Assembly (NCBI GenBank): GCA_965203345.1
Contig: CBDBCK010000028.1
Location: forward strand, 434,001 to 498,000
Source: CBDBCK01 sp965203345
Lineage (GTDB): Bacteria; Chloroflexota; Dehalococcoidia; Lucifugimonadales; Lucifugimonadaceae
Direction of reading: 5' to 3'
DNA length: 64,000 nucleotides
Part shown: positions 53,837 to 63,132 of the stretch, in pieces
Layout: every line of letters begins with the position of its first letter
How positions within the stretch are numbered: position 1 is the stretch's first letter
Notes under the pieces: generated by a model
What the model was told of the DNA's origin: nothing
Database searches by the model: none
Seen by the model: the letters and a program-made list of their open reading frames with translations, nothing else
Program-made: the position numbers and the translations under genes

Positions 53837-54925
53837 TCAGTCTGGGTTGATGAACTCCTCCACCATACGTCGGGCGTCACCATCATGGTACTGTAGCGGA
53901 GGGCTTTTCATGAAGTAGGCTGAAGGAGCTTCAATAGGTCCCCCCATGTTTCTGTCGAGAGCTATCTTAGCAGATCTTATGGCGTCTACTACTACTCCCG
54001 CCGAATTGGGGCTGTCCTCTACCTCCAGCTTCAGTTCCACGTTGAGCGGCATGTCCCCCCATGAAGTTCCCTCCATGCGTATGTAAGCCCATTTTCTGTC
54101 CTGAAGCCATGGAACCCAGTCGCTCGGGCCTATGTGAACCTCATCTGTCTCTATCTCACGTTCCAGCTCGGACTTTACAGCGTTCGTCTTGGATATCTTT
54201 TTAGACTTGAGTCGTTTGCGCTCCAGCATGTTCAGAAAGTCGGTATTTCCTCCGAAGTTGAGCTGGTAAGTGCGATCGAGGCGAACTCCCCTGTCCTCAA
54301 AGAGACGGACAAGCGACCTATGGACTATGGTGGCCCCTACCTGTGACTTTATGTCGTCCCCTACAATGGGAGTGTGCCGCTCTTTGAATCGCGCCGCCCA
54401 CTTATGATTGGAAGCTATGAACACAGGTACACAATTGACGAACGCACAAGAGCTGTTCAGCGCCTGCTCCGCGTACCACTCGGTAGCCTTTTGGGAGCCT
54501 ACGGGCAGATAGTTGACCACTACGTCCACGTTTTGTCGCTTCAGTATCTCGCTCACCTCTGACACGGGTTTTGAAGAGCCGTTGGACTCCGCCGTATGCA
54601 CCTTTTCTGATAGATATTCACCTATACCATCTAAAACTGGGCCTCGGGAAACGGGTACACCCATGTGCGGCACGTCATGAAAGCGGAGCGGATTGTTGTT
54701 TGACGCGAGTATAGCTTTAGACACGTCTTGTCCTATCTTCTCTTCGTCCACGTCAAAAGCGGCGACCACTCGGACGTCGCCTATTGAGTAGTCTCCGAAG
54801 ACATTGTGCATAACACCCGGGACTGTCTCACTGTCCTCGTCCAGCTCAGAGTATTTATGAATACCTTGTACCAACGATGAAGCACAGTTCCCTACGCCTA
54901 CTAAAGCTACACGTATCTCACTCAT
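53837..54925 (-). CDS. ino1: myo-Inositol-1-phosphate synthase
   Basis: Ino1 converts glucose 6-phosphate to inositol 1-phosphate with bound NAD. The 362-residue protein is the short actinobacterial/archaeal type: 'VALVGVGNCASSLVQGIHKY' in two parts, 'VVVNYLPVGSQKAT', 'FVNCVPVFIAS', 'PIVGDDIKSQVGATI' with the active-site Asp/Lys, and 'NFGGNTDFLNM'. AGGAG lies upstream of the ATG. It is the first gene of ino1 - pimA-like - phosphatidyltransferase, so the set makes inositol phosphate, attaches it to lipid and mannosylates it. Confidence 0.94.
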   Translation of the reverse strand: MSEIRVALVGVGNCASSLVQGIHKYSELDEDSETVPGVMHNVFGDYSIGDVRVVAAFDVDEEKIGQDVSKAILASNNNPLRFHDVPHMGVPVSRGPVLDGIGEYLSEKVHTAESNGSSKPVSEVSEILKRQNVDVVVNYLPVGSQKATEWYAEQALNSSCAFVNCVPVFIASNHKWAARFKERHTPIVGDDIKSQVGATIVHRSLVRLFEDRGVRLDRTYQLNFGGNTDFLNMLERKRLKSKKISKTNAVKSELEREIETDEVHIGPSDWVPWLQDRKWAYIRMEGTSWGDMPLNVELKLEVEDSPNSAGVVVDAIRSAKIALDRNMGGPIEAPSAYFMKSPPLQYHDGDARRMVEEFINPD

Positions 54926-55100
54926 ATAAAATCAGCTCCTTTATTATAATTTTCCGCCAAAGAGCGCGGCCTGCGCCCATGAGGTAGGGACTCAATGGAA
55001 GTCTAGCAAACCTCTTATAGTAAATCTAAGGTAGTGGTACAGGCATGCGATACCATTTGCCGCATATCTTCTTCCTGAGCGTTCGCAATTTACGCAGATT

Positions 55101-56015
55101 TCAAATTTCTGTAAGCTCTCGTCTTACTCGTTCGGGGGAATATGTGGGCATGAAAGGGTTTTGGCCACTCCAAGCGTACTTTGCATGGGCGATCATCAGC
55201 TTATAAAGCGACGAAGACGAGCTCGCAACGAAGACCGGAGCGGCTCCTTCTGCTCTGCCGTTGGCCAGTTCCTGAAGCAATCCGAAGTGGTAAGGCTCAA
55301 CGAAACAGAGAGTTTCGGTAGCCGTCATGTGGACCGAAGGCCAGTAGTCGGTAAAAGCCACTTCCAGGGAGAAATCGTCCTCTCCTCCCAGTAAACGTTC
55401 CCGCATTGAAGAGATGATCCGTAGACTTCGCATGGAAGAGGCGTAAATTGGAGAGGCTTTTAAGGCGGTGGTGCTAAGCTCGTTACCGCCTGTTTCCAGT
55501 ATGGTACGTGCTTTAGCGAAGTTACTGAGCGGATGAACAAGCAAAGCCCGTATGTGCACACGTCGGTTTTCCCTTTGCATCCTTTGAATGGTGAAGGCGT
55601 GCCTTCCTTCGTCCCCGAAAAAACCCGGAAGACCTATGCCTAATATCCATACTTCACCCTCGGCTTCGTTAAGTGCCGCATCAATAGCTTCACCAGCCTC
55701 AGCGCCAATATGTCGAGGTTCAAGCACAGCGGTTATACCGTTACGCGCGGCTCCGGTTGCTACTGCCGCTATGCGTTTGATTGCGCCCAGGTCCGATAGT
55801 GATGAGGAGACCGATGACTTGATAGTGGTTGAGGGAGTGGGGGTGGGAGGATAGAGCTGTGAGGGAGACGTCAAATTCTCCACGACATCTTCGCCTATCA
55901 TCCACATCTTCCCCAATTTCCAGCCAGGTACGCGTCCGGAGCGCAGCCAAGCGTATATTGTCCTCTCAGAAACGCTCAGACGTCTGGCAGCCTCTTTTGC
56001 TCGTATCCATTTCAT
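55101..56015 (-). CDS. Excisionase/MerR-type HTH protein with PLD-like sensor domain
   Basis: A 304-residue protein. Residues 1-50 are a winged helix of the excisionase type ('AARRLSVSERTIYAWLRSG' and 'GWKLGKMWMI'). After a Ser/Thr/Pro linker, residues 100-300 form a domain that resembles phospholipase-D-like folds without the HKD motif ('VWILGIGLPGFF', 'VHIRALLVHPLSNFAKAR', 'CFVEPYHFG'). Similar HTH plus inactive PLD proteins exist as unexplored regulators. It precedes ino1 on the same strand by about 175 bases and could regulate the lipid operon, but this is only position. Confidence 0.65.
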   Translation of the reverse strand: MKWIRAKEAARRLSVSERTIYAWLRSGRVPGWKLGKMWMIGEDVVENLTSPSQLYPPTPTPSTTIKSSVSSSLSDLGAIKRIAAVATGAARNGITAVLEPRHIGAEAGEAIDAALNEAEGEVWILGIGLPGFFGDEGRHAFTIQRMQRENRRVHIRALLVHPLSNFAKARTILETGGNELSTTALKASPIYASSMRSLRIISSMRERLLGGEDDFSLEVAFTDYWPSVHMTATETLCFVEPYHFGLLQELANGRAEGAAPVFVASSSSSLYKLMIAHAKYAWSGQNPFMPTYSPERVRRELTEI

Positions 56016-56502
56016 AACGACTAAAACGCTTTAGTAAGGGTCATAATCCAAAACTTGAGATTCGTCCAGGAAAATATTTGCCTAAAAAGCGTGTTATATT
56101 CCCTAAAATTCCTGTAAATGCCGTAACTTCATAAAAATATCATAACCAACTGCAAAGAGTATGGCAAATGAGCTGTACTGACTCCCGTTCGTTTTATTAT
56201 GACCACTGAACCCCGTTACGATCAGAAACGAAGGTGTAAGACGTTTGACGACGGCTCATCCATAGGAGAGGTGCAAACTCTACAACTTAAGTTGTACTCG
56301 GGCTTCAAGTATCAACTTCAAAGATAAAGTTCCCATCCCTTCGCTATTTCTTCGTAATAAAGGCTAAACTTTCCGATAGGATATCTGCTCTGCAGCTGCT
56401 TTTATACGGTTTATATAAGCCCTCTATTTAGCGGCAACGTTCGGCAGACTTACAAATTCAGTAACCTTGTACCTTGCACGTGCAAAAAGAACGGAGAAAG
56501 TT
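56016..56502. other. Regulatory gap between HTH gene and transaldolase gene
   Basis: A gap of nearly 490 bases between divergent genes. It is AT-rich near the HTH start. It contains the perfect palindrome listed at 56281. A TTTATATAA stretch near 56410 may be the -10 of the rightward gene. No RNA gene or credible small frame was seen. Confidence 0.5.
56281..56296. promoter_or_regulatory. Perfect 16-base palindrome (operator candidate)
   Basis: TACAACTTAAGTTGTA is an exact palindrome in the divergent intergenic region between the HTH gene and the transaldolase gene. Perfect symmetry over 16 bases without a loop is typical of an operator for a dimeric regulator. The adjacent HTH protein is a possible binder. 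Confidence 0.5.
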
Positions 56503-57234
56503 ATGAGTATCGATACACCAGGTCAACGTCAACAAAAGTCTGCAAGCCCGGCTGTATGGCTGGCCGGCGACCCAGAGGACTTGGCACCTTGGATGAAACG
56601 GGGCGCGGCCGGAATAGTGACCAACACCATAGTTTTGGAGGAGATGACTCGAAAGTACGGCCATATTGATAAGGTAATTCAGAGATACCTCAACCTGTCA
56701 GATAAAAAGGTAGCTATCGAGATAGACGGGCATTCCACTCAGGAACTGTTGGACGTTGGACGGCACTTCACCGATATGGCTCCTGACCGCGTCATCCTCA
56801 AGATACCCTGCACTGAGTACGCTCTGGACGCGTTCTCGAAGCTGAAGGAATGGGGAGTGGAGACCTTCTGCACAACCGTTTTCACACTGAATCAAGCCGT
56901 ATGCGCCGCTCAGGCGGGCGCTACACACGTCCTACCGTTCTGCGAACCGAACCGCGACGTGGGTGCAGATCCTACAAGGCTTATCAGAGAATGTAGAATG
57001 GTCTTTGATTCATGGGCGAACCGACCTTACATAACGGCTGCGCTGGTGCGTTCGCCTATCACTGCCTACGAAGCTATAAGAGACGGAGCTGACGGCATAA
57101 TAGTCTTTTGGCCAGTCTTCCGGGATATGCTGCAAAGCCCGCTGACGGATCAGTGGAACAAGACCTTCCTTGAAAAATGGGATGCAATCTATGACGCAGG
57201 CAACTTGAAAGACGTTCCGTATACAAAAGCGTAA
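56503..57234 (+). CDS. Transaldolase / fructose-6-phosphate aldolase family protein
   Basis: A 243-residue TIM-barrel enzyme of the small transaldolase group (TalC/FSA type). The Schiff-base Lys lies in 'RVILKIPCT', and 'ITNTIVLEEM' in shortened form corresponds to the family's TNPS region. 'VETFCTTVFTLNQAVCAAQAGA' and 'PFCEPNRDVG' match the later strands. The ATG at 56503 has GGAGAAAG upstream and is preferred to the frame start at 56467. The changes TNPS to TNTI and the long N-terminus set it apart from standard TalC, so the substrate may differ. Confidence 0.82.
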   Translation: MSIDTPGQRQQKSASPAVWLAGDPEDLAPWMKRGAAGIVTNTIVLEEMTRKYGHIDKVIQRYLNLSDKKVAIEIDGHSTQELLDVGRHFTDMAPDRVILKIPCTEYALDAFSKLKEWGVETFCTTVFTLNQAVCAAQAGATHVLPFCEPNRDVGADPTRLIRECRMVFDSWANRPYITAALVRSPITAYEAIRDGADGIIVFWPVFRDMLQSPLTDQWNKTFLEKWDAIYDAGNLKDVPYTKA

Positions 57235-57367
57235 CCGTACTGCCCGCTCGTTACAAGATTTGGGTAACCAGTGGACCTGTATGGCTTAGCCCTATCACAG
57301 TAGCCGACAAGCCGGCAAAAGCATTACAGACTGAGCGCCTCTGGGTAAGGCATATGCTCAAGCATAT

Positions 57368-59161
57368 TTATCTGGTTCCGTTGGAGGAGGCGGCAACCCG
57401 GGGATACTTCAGACCGTTGTTCTTTATCAGACTTTCCGGGTCGTTGAACGCGCTGAAGAACAAGGGGTGCCCTGAAGCGGTGAGAGGGCTCACCGGACCC
57501 ACGGACATAAAGGAGTAGCGCCGATTCGCCTTTGATAATGACGCGTGCGGATCGGGGAAAGACCTGTAAAGGTTCATATGGGCTTCGTTGCCTATCTGGT
57601 TGCCCAGAGCGTTACCCTCGTTACCCATGCCAAGTCCAAAGCCGAAGAACTTTATACGGAGCTGTTGGATAATCTCCGAGTGGAGGCTGCTTATTGACTG
57701 GCTTATGAACATCCAGCCAAGACCGTACTTGCGCGTGGTGCGTATAGCGTCCACGAGCGCCGACTTCACAGCGGCGTTCTCTTCTTCTAGTGGGCCGGAA
57801 GGTGCAAGACGATGGGCTTCATCTATCAGTATCAGGGCGTTGCAGCTTTTGCCTTCCCTGTAGTAGCTTTGACCTATATCTACAAGGCCGTCAATCAGCC
57901 TTTTTATCACTATATTCTTTGTTTTCTCCGTCCACAGCAACTCCCGCGTGTCTCTCTCCGATAGATCGATTATTATTATCGGTGCGCAACTTTTCCTTTG
58001 GTCAAGGACTATATTCAGCGTGTTTTCTATAGTTCTCTTTTTTTCCTCGGTTTTAAAGAGGTTTGTCAAAGGCAGCCAATAATTCTCGTATAAGCTCGTT
58101 TGCTCCGGTTCCTGTATCGCATTAACGGCCTTCCTGAAACGCTCGAGAGAAGCCGCACTCCTGTAGATGTAGTTTTGACCTTGCGGACTATTCAGCAGTT
58201 CCCATACTTTGTCAAAGGATTGTCTTGTATGAAGTTCGGAGAGTTTTACTTTTTGTTTTTCAAACTCGCGGCGTATCAAATCGGTGGCAAGTTCCCGGTT
58301 GTCCTTAGTCTTAGGTATGCTTACTCTATCCATAAACCGCGACTCCTGGAGTATGTCTTCAAAAAGAGACCATCGGTCAAGTGCCAGTTGAGTGACGTTT
58401 GGAGTATGGACGTGACCAGGGCGCAGCTCCTTAAGTAGTGGTCCGAGCGGCAAGGTAAAGCCTTCGGAGCTGTTCCGGGTATTGATATCCCTGGAGAATT
58501 CGCCTTGTGGATCTATTACTATGAGCGCCATATCCTTATGACGTGCGTAGGCTAGCAACATCATCTTAGCCAGCACCGACTTGCCCGAACCGGTCTTGCC
58601 GAATATACCCAAATGGTAGGCTTCGCCCGCCCCATGCTCGCCCGCTCCGAAATGACGGAACAGGAAAGGCAGCCTGTATTCTGATCCGTAACTGTGTCCC
58701 AGGTAGAAAAGCTTATCCTGGTGCGCCGCGAGTAAGCCTTGCAGGATATCTTCGTTAACGTAGTAGAGGATGGTGCCCGTCGGAGGAACCGTGCCCAATA
58801 TCGCGCCTTCTACGTTATCTTTGGAGTCTATGCTGAACACGGCGTTTACGTCTAGCAAGCCGGTGTGCACGTCCTGTACTTCGCTCACGGAGCTTATTTT
58901 TCCCCGTTGCCTTATGAGCGTGCGTATGCCTGGCTCCTCATGCCAAGGATTCCGTAGCGTTACGTGGGCTACTTGTCCCAAAGCGTAGAGGTGTTGACCG
59001 TCCTGACTGAAGCTGAATATCAACGTTTCACCTATCAGTTTCTGCCTGGATGCTTCCTCGCGGAAATCCAGGTAGAAGGAGGTGTTGGACGAGGGCGAAC
59101 CCAGCACGCCTACCTCTTCGGCGTCCAACAGCAGGTCATTCATCTCTTCTATCAGGCTCAT
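57368..59161 (-). CDS. herA: HerA-family DNA translocase ATPase
   Basis: HerA hexamers pump DNA and work with a nuclease. The 597-residue protein has an N-terminal HAS-barrel ('FSFSQDGQHLYALGQVAHV'), Walker A 'GIFGKTGSGKSVLAKMM', 'LIVIDPQGEFSRD', Walker B 'ALILIDEAHRLAPSG' and the arginine-finger region 'RTTRKYGLGWMFISQS'. The frame is open to 59440, but the ATG at 59161 overlaps the NurA stop (ATGA), so it is the start. NurA-HerA pairs resect DNA ends in archaea and Deinococcus/Thermus-like bacteria; related HerA pairs act in phage defence. Confidence 0.92.
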   Translation of the reverse strand: MSLIEEMNDLLLDAEEVGVLGSPSSNTSFYLDFREEASRQKLIGETLIFSFSQDGQHLYALGQVAHVTLRNPWHEEPGIRTLIRQRGKISSVSEVQDVHTGLLDVNAVFSIDSKDNVEGAILGTVPPTGTILYYVNEDILQGLLAAHQDKLFYLGHSYGSEYRLPFLFRHFGAGEHGAGEAYHLGIFGKTGSGKSVLAKMMLLAYARHKDMALIVIDPQGEFSRDINTRNSSEGFTLPLGPLLKELRPGHVHTPNVTQLALDRWSLFEDILQESRFMDRVSIPKTKDNRELATDLIRREFEKQKVKLSELHTRQSFDKVWELLNSPQGQNYIYRSAASLERFRKAVNAIQEPEQTSLYENYWLPLTNLFKTEEKKRTIENTLNIVLDQRKSCAPIIIIDLSERDTRELLWTEKTKNIVIKRLIDGLVDIGQSYYREGKSCNALILIDEAHRLAPSGPLEEENAAVKSALVDAIRTTRKYGLGWMFISQSISSLHSEIIQQLRIKFFGFGLGMGNEGNALGNQIGNEAHMNLYRSFPDPHASLSKANRRYSFMSVGPVSPLTASGHPLFFSAFNDPESLIKNNGLKYPRVAASSNGTR

Positions 59162-60414
59162 ATAGTCGTCCTTCCCGCTGCTCGCATGGTTCGGTAGTGC
59201 TGAAGCATAAGCAGGATACCGTCCATATCCCCCGCGTAGTCCCGTATTGATGAATGGACGATGCTGCTGCGTATAAACTGCATTGAGCGGTTCATAGTCC
59301 TTGCCATGGTATCCGCCAGGAAAAGCGGGAAAGGCTCTATTATGCCGGGTGCGACAGTCTGGTGCTTGACGCATTTGAGAATCTCTGCAAAGCGGTGTAC
59401 GTTGTCTGCAGACGCCTTGGCCATCTCTAGACGGAAACACGGTAGGAAACGGGCGGGCTTGTAGTATGACACGTATACGTTATCCAAACCGTCCTCTATA
59501 GTCTCTATAACTTCCGGCTCCAGGGTTTCGCCATTATGAGCCAACAGTTCAATGGCGGCACTCCAATCGCCCTCAAAAAGAGTATTCCCTCCGTGATTCT
59601 TCGTCGATCTTCCCATCTCTATCGGATAAGTGAATTCACCTTCCTGAAGCACCAACGAAAGCAGCGCCCGCTCATTGTAGTCTTCTTTCCAGCCGAACTT
59701 GTAGCCCAGTTCTCGGCGCTGGGACGTCTTCGGTACAGCCAGATAGAGCGTTCCGGTACCACTATTGGATACCGCCTTTGCAAAGCATTTGAGGAAACCC
59801 TTAAGGTTGTCTCCGAACTTCCGGGCGATGCTAAGCTTATCCATAGTATTCATGGCAGAGTAGACGGCATTATTTATCTGTATTGCTGGCGTCAGCAAGC
59901 TATTGTCTATCATAACCAGCTTGTGGGGAGCGTCGGAGGCGAGAGTCATCTCCCAGCCGGTCATCAACCCGTCCCTTATGTCGTGTATATTTTGGTGGTT
60001 TGCGTCGTCTATGACGATAAGCTTATGCCTGGGAGTCTCCCACAGCCGTTTCTCCTTCGGGGGCGTTATGCCCTCTACCGCTACTGCCGCCACCGCCACA
60101 ATGTCGCGCGATAACATACGCTCCCGGACGTGCGTCCCATCCACACCGCAAACCGTAGGCGGCTCCATCTCGTCAAAATCTTTCAACTGCGCCTCGGTGC
60201 AAAGCCTGCCGCGGCCAGTCGCCTGCTCCAGGTCGTGCCTGCACTTCGCCACGCTGTCCTCAAGTTCCGAGAACCGTTTGCCAAAATCCTGCCCCACGCG
60301 GCGGGCTTCACTCACCATCTCATTCAGCATAGCTTGAGGCATACCGAGCATAAGTGCATCAGTTCCCTCCCAGGTGGAGGGTACGTTTATAAATCCAAAA
60401 GGGTTATTTATCAT
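59158..60414 (-). CDS. nurA: NurA domain nuclease
   Basis: A 418-residue protein of the NurA family, 5'-3' DNA nucleases with an RNase H-like core. The first catalytic Asp is in 'VCGVDGTHV'; later acidic positions include 'MIDNSLL' and 'LEGDWSAAIELL'-like segments. A coiled helix (about 30-70) precedes the core as in archaeal NurA. It is coupled to HerA by ATGA overlap, so nuclease and pump are made together and would form the HerA-NurA end-processing complex. It is the first gene of the pair. Confidence 0.88.
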   Translation of the reverse strand: MINNPFGFINVPSTWEGTDALMLGMPQAMLNEMVSEARRVGQDFGKRFSELEDSVAKCRHDLEQATGRGRLCTEAQLKDFDEMEPPTVCGVDGTHVRERMLSRDIVAVAAVAVEGITPPKEKRLWETPRHKLIVIDDANHQNIHDIRDGLMTGWEMTLASDAPHKLVMIDNSLLTPAIQINNAVYSAMNTMDKLSIARKFGDNLKGFLKCFAKAVSNSGTGTLYLAVPKTSQRRELGYKFGWKEDYNERALLSLVLQEGEFTYPIEMGRSTKNHGGNTLFEGDWSAAIELLAHNGETLEPEVIETIEDGLDNVYVSYYKPARFLPCFRLEMAKASADNVHRFAEILKCVKHQTVAPGIIEPFPLFLADTMARTMNRSMQFIRSSIVHSSIRDYAGDMDGILLMLQHYRTMRAAGRTTI

Positions 60415-61228
60415 ACTCTAGATGCCCCAAGAACAAACTTGCGATTGTTGTAAGTATATAACATCAATAGTTCTTCAAGTTTAAAGGCGTTCTTGTTTCA
60501 ATTAATTGGGCGTAATTAGGCCAATTTACCAGACGTCAAACGTTACCCACTGCACTCAGCAACGTCAGCCATACGCACGAACGTCCCAAAGACCACGTCT
60601 TGCACGATGCCATTAGTGATCAGATACTGCCCGTTGATTTCTAATACCGAAGGCGGCGCGCCTTCTTAATGATCTTGTTAGCCAGGACAATTCTATATCT
60701 TGCTCGTTTATGCTATATCTGCCAACCCTTATTGACTTATCCAGATTGCAGGTATACTAGATTAACTGACCAATAACAATCTGCCTCTATTCCACCACTG
60801 AAAGAGCTATTTGCCCGAACACAATACTACCCCGCTTCACAAATGAAAATATTTAGGCGGGGAGCGCGCCCGTAAATGGCGAAGAACGGTTGCTGCCCAG
60901 CATGAAAGTAAAGTTCTGGACACTACTTACACCTTCAAGTTTCCGCTGGAGCTTCCTGAAAAGGCGGAGGAGAAGGTGGACTTTGAGGAAGCTATCCGGT
61001 GTTACAACGTAGTTGAGGGGGTAGGATTAGGTTCTTTGCTGGGGTTTGTATGTTCAGTCCATCTTTCCAGAGAGAACAGGAACCAAAATAATAGGGTGAT
61101 AGGCGTACCCGGCAAAAGCGCTCAGGCTTATCTCGAAAACAATGTATGCGCTCCAGGGACTACTCTTTTGGATATCAGGGCGATATACTGTTAAATGACT
61201 ATTAAGGTTATAGCTCGCAATTTTTCTA
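60415..61228. other. Degenerate 800-base spacer with gene relics
   Basis: This gap lies between nurA and the type II restriction cassette. On the minus strand 60540-60668 one frame reads like the end of a protein ('EINGQYLITNGIVQDVV') but is closed by stops upstream. On the plus strand about 60850-61194 another frame reads 'KVLDTTYTFKFPLELPEK' and then loses sense. These are probably remnants of deleted genes. No tRNA or integrase-like gene was found. Confidence 0.45.
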
Positions 61229-62386
61229 TTGGAAAGGTTAATAAACAGATTGTTTAGAGAAATACTGATCCCCACAACAAAATCGCTATCAACTACAGAC
61301 AGAATTCTTGTTCAACAATTCAACCAGCAGTTCAAACCTGATGAAATAAGGATAACTCCTAACGGAAATTCAATTGAAGTCAAATTAAGACAAGTTGACT
61401 TCTCTATGATGGAAAAAGTTGTTTTCAACTTGGTAAAATCAAAACATGAAAACCCCTTAATTACTATATTAGATGCTGTGAGAAACATCAAGAGTTACGG
61501 AATCAAAGGTAAAAAAAGAGTCTATGTTGACTATAATACAGAAAGAAAAGTAAAAAATCGTGCTGATAAAGAAAAACAAAGAGGTAAATACTTTTATGCT
61601 AAAGGACAATCTTTTGAGAAAATACAAAATGAACCACCAAAAGAGTTTGTTGATAAAATTATCTGCGGTGATAGCGAAAAAGTTTTATCAGAACTTCCTG
61701 ACAATTGTATTGATATGGTCTTCACTTCTCCACCTTACAATTTCGGACTTGACTATAATCAAAGCAATGATCAATATGATTGGAAGGAATACTTTAAAAA
61801 GCTTTTCAAAGTGTTTGATCAATGCATAAGGGTTTTGAAATATGGTGGAAGAATAGTTGTTAATGTCCAACCACTTTTTTCTGATTATATTCCAAGTCAT
61901 CACATAATAAGTAGTTATTTCATGGATAAGAAATTGATATGGAAAGGTGAGATTATGTGGGAAAAGAACAACTATAATTGTAAGTATACGGCTTGGGGAA
62001 GCTGGAAAAGCCCAAGTAATCCTTATCTGAAATATACTTGGGAATTCATTGAGATATTCTGTAAAGGAGACATGAAAAAGAACGGCAACTCGAATGATAT
62101 AGATATCAGCGCAGATGAATTCAAGAAATGGGTTGTAGGAAAATGGTCTGTTGCTCCCGAACGGAAAATGAAACAATACGGACATCCAGCGATGTTCCCT
62201 GAGGAAATAGCAACGCGTGCAATAAAATTGTTCAGTTTTCGGAGAGATTTAATACTTGATCCTTTCAATGGTGCAGGAACAACAACCATAGTTTCAAAAA
62301 AAAACTGCCGTCGTTACTTAGGCATAGATATTTCAAATGACTACTGTAAAACAGCCGAACAAAGGGCAAAAGAGATTCTAATATGA
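61229..62386 (+). CDS. Type II DNA methyltransferase, beta class (SPPY)
   Basis: A 385-residue methyltransferase. The catalytic motif is 'FTSPPYNFG' near residue 165, typical of N4-cytosine methylation, although some adenine enzymes share it. The SAM motif 'DPFNGAGTT' comes later, near residue 348, which gives the beta-class order. 'AMFPEEIATRAI' is motif X. The start is uncertain: the frame opens at TTG 61229. The gene is strongly AT-rich and overlaps the endonuclease gene by ATGA, a compact mobile restriction cassette. It protects host DNA at the same site its partner cuts. Confidence 0.88.
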   Translation: MERLINRLFREILIPTTKSLSTTDRILVQQFNQQFKPDEIRITPNGNSIEVKLRQVDFSMMEKVVFNLVKSKHENPLITILDAVRNIKSYGIKGKKRVYVDYNTERKVKNRADKEKQRGKYFYAKGQSFEKIQNEPPKEFVDKIICGDSEKVLSELPDNCIDMVFTSPPYNFGLDYNQSNDQYDWKEYFKKLFKVFDQCIRVLKYGGRIVVNVQPLFSDYIPSHHIISSYFMDKKLIWKGEIMWEKNNYNCKYTAWGSWKSPSNPYLKYTWEFIEIFCKGDMKKNGNSNDIDISADEFKKWVVGKWSVAPERKMKQYGHPAMFPEEIATRAIKLFSFRRDLILDPFNGAGTTTIVSKKNCRRYLGIDISNDYCKTAEQRAKEILI

Positions 62387-63105
62387 ACGAGCTCTATTTT
62401 TCTCCTGAAGCTGAAAAAATCCTAGATGAAATCATAGCGGAATACGAACAGATTTTTAAGAACGTTCAGAGTGAAGCACTCAAGGAAAATGAAAGAAATA
62501 GAGCTTATGGCGGTATAATCAGATCCACAGTAGGTAATTTTGTGGAATGGATGACAAAATATTTGGTCAGAACGGCGTGGATTACTCTCAACAAAGATCT
62601 GAATACCCTTAATTTTAAGAGCACAAAATATAAACTTCCCATACTTGAAAAATATGTTGAAAATATAAAAATTCCGGAAGTTAAAGCACATATCAAAAAC
62701 AATATCAAAGACTATACTTATAGAATACGTCAAGATGTCCATGTTTATGAAGGAGATGATTTTATTCTTTCAATTGAATGTAAAGCATACGCTGAAAATG
62801 CTATGCTGAAAAGAATTGTGATCGATAGTTGGTTTCTCAAACAGTTGTTTCCGAAACTAAAATTTGCACTTATTCAAATAGAAAGTCAACTAGGAGGAGA
62901 TTACTCAGACTTGAAAGATATATCTTTTGGAAGCAAACCTTCTCATACAATAATGTCTTATTTTGATGTTGAATTGAAGATAATCACTTTACTGAAAGGA
63001 TCAAGGATGGTTAAAAAACCCATACATAAACCAGAATTCTATAAACCATTAAAGAAAGAAAATTTGAAAAAAGCGATTAAACAACTGATTGAGTTGCTTG
63101 CATAG
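62383..63105 (+). CDS. Type II restriction endonuclease (PD-(D/E)xK)
   Basis: A 240-residue protein translated by overlap with the methyltransferase. The nuclease core is visible as 'RQDVHVYEGDDFILSIECKAY', cut here, with the Asp before a strand and E-x-K at its end. A helical N-terminus with 'NFVEWMTKYLVRTAW' precedes it. Together with the methyltransferase this is a complete type II system. The recognition sequence cannot be told from sequence alone. Same AT-rich composition as its partner, unlike the genes to the left. Confidence 0.8.
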   Translation: MNELYFSPEAEKILDEIIAEYEQIFKNVQSEALKENERNRAYGGIIRSTVGNFVEWMTKYLVRTAWITLNKDLNTLNFKSTKYKLPILEKYVENIKIPEVKAHIKNNIKDYTYRIRQDVHVYEGDDFILSIECKAYAENAMLKRIVIDSWFLKQLFPKLKFALIQIESQLGGDYSDLKDISFGSKPSHTIMSYFDVELKIITLLKGSRMVKKPIHKPEFYKPLKKENLKKAIKQLIELLA

Positions 63106-63132
63106 AAAGAGCTGAAATTTCAGGTGTGTTTA

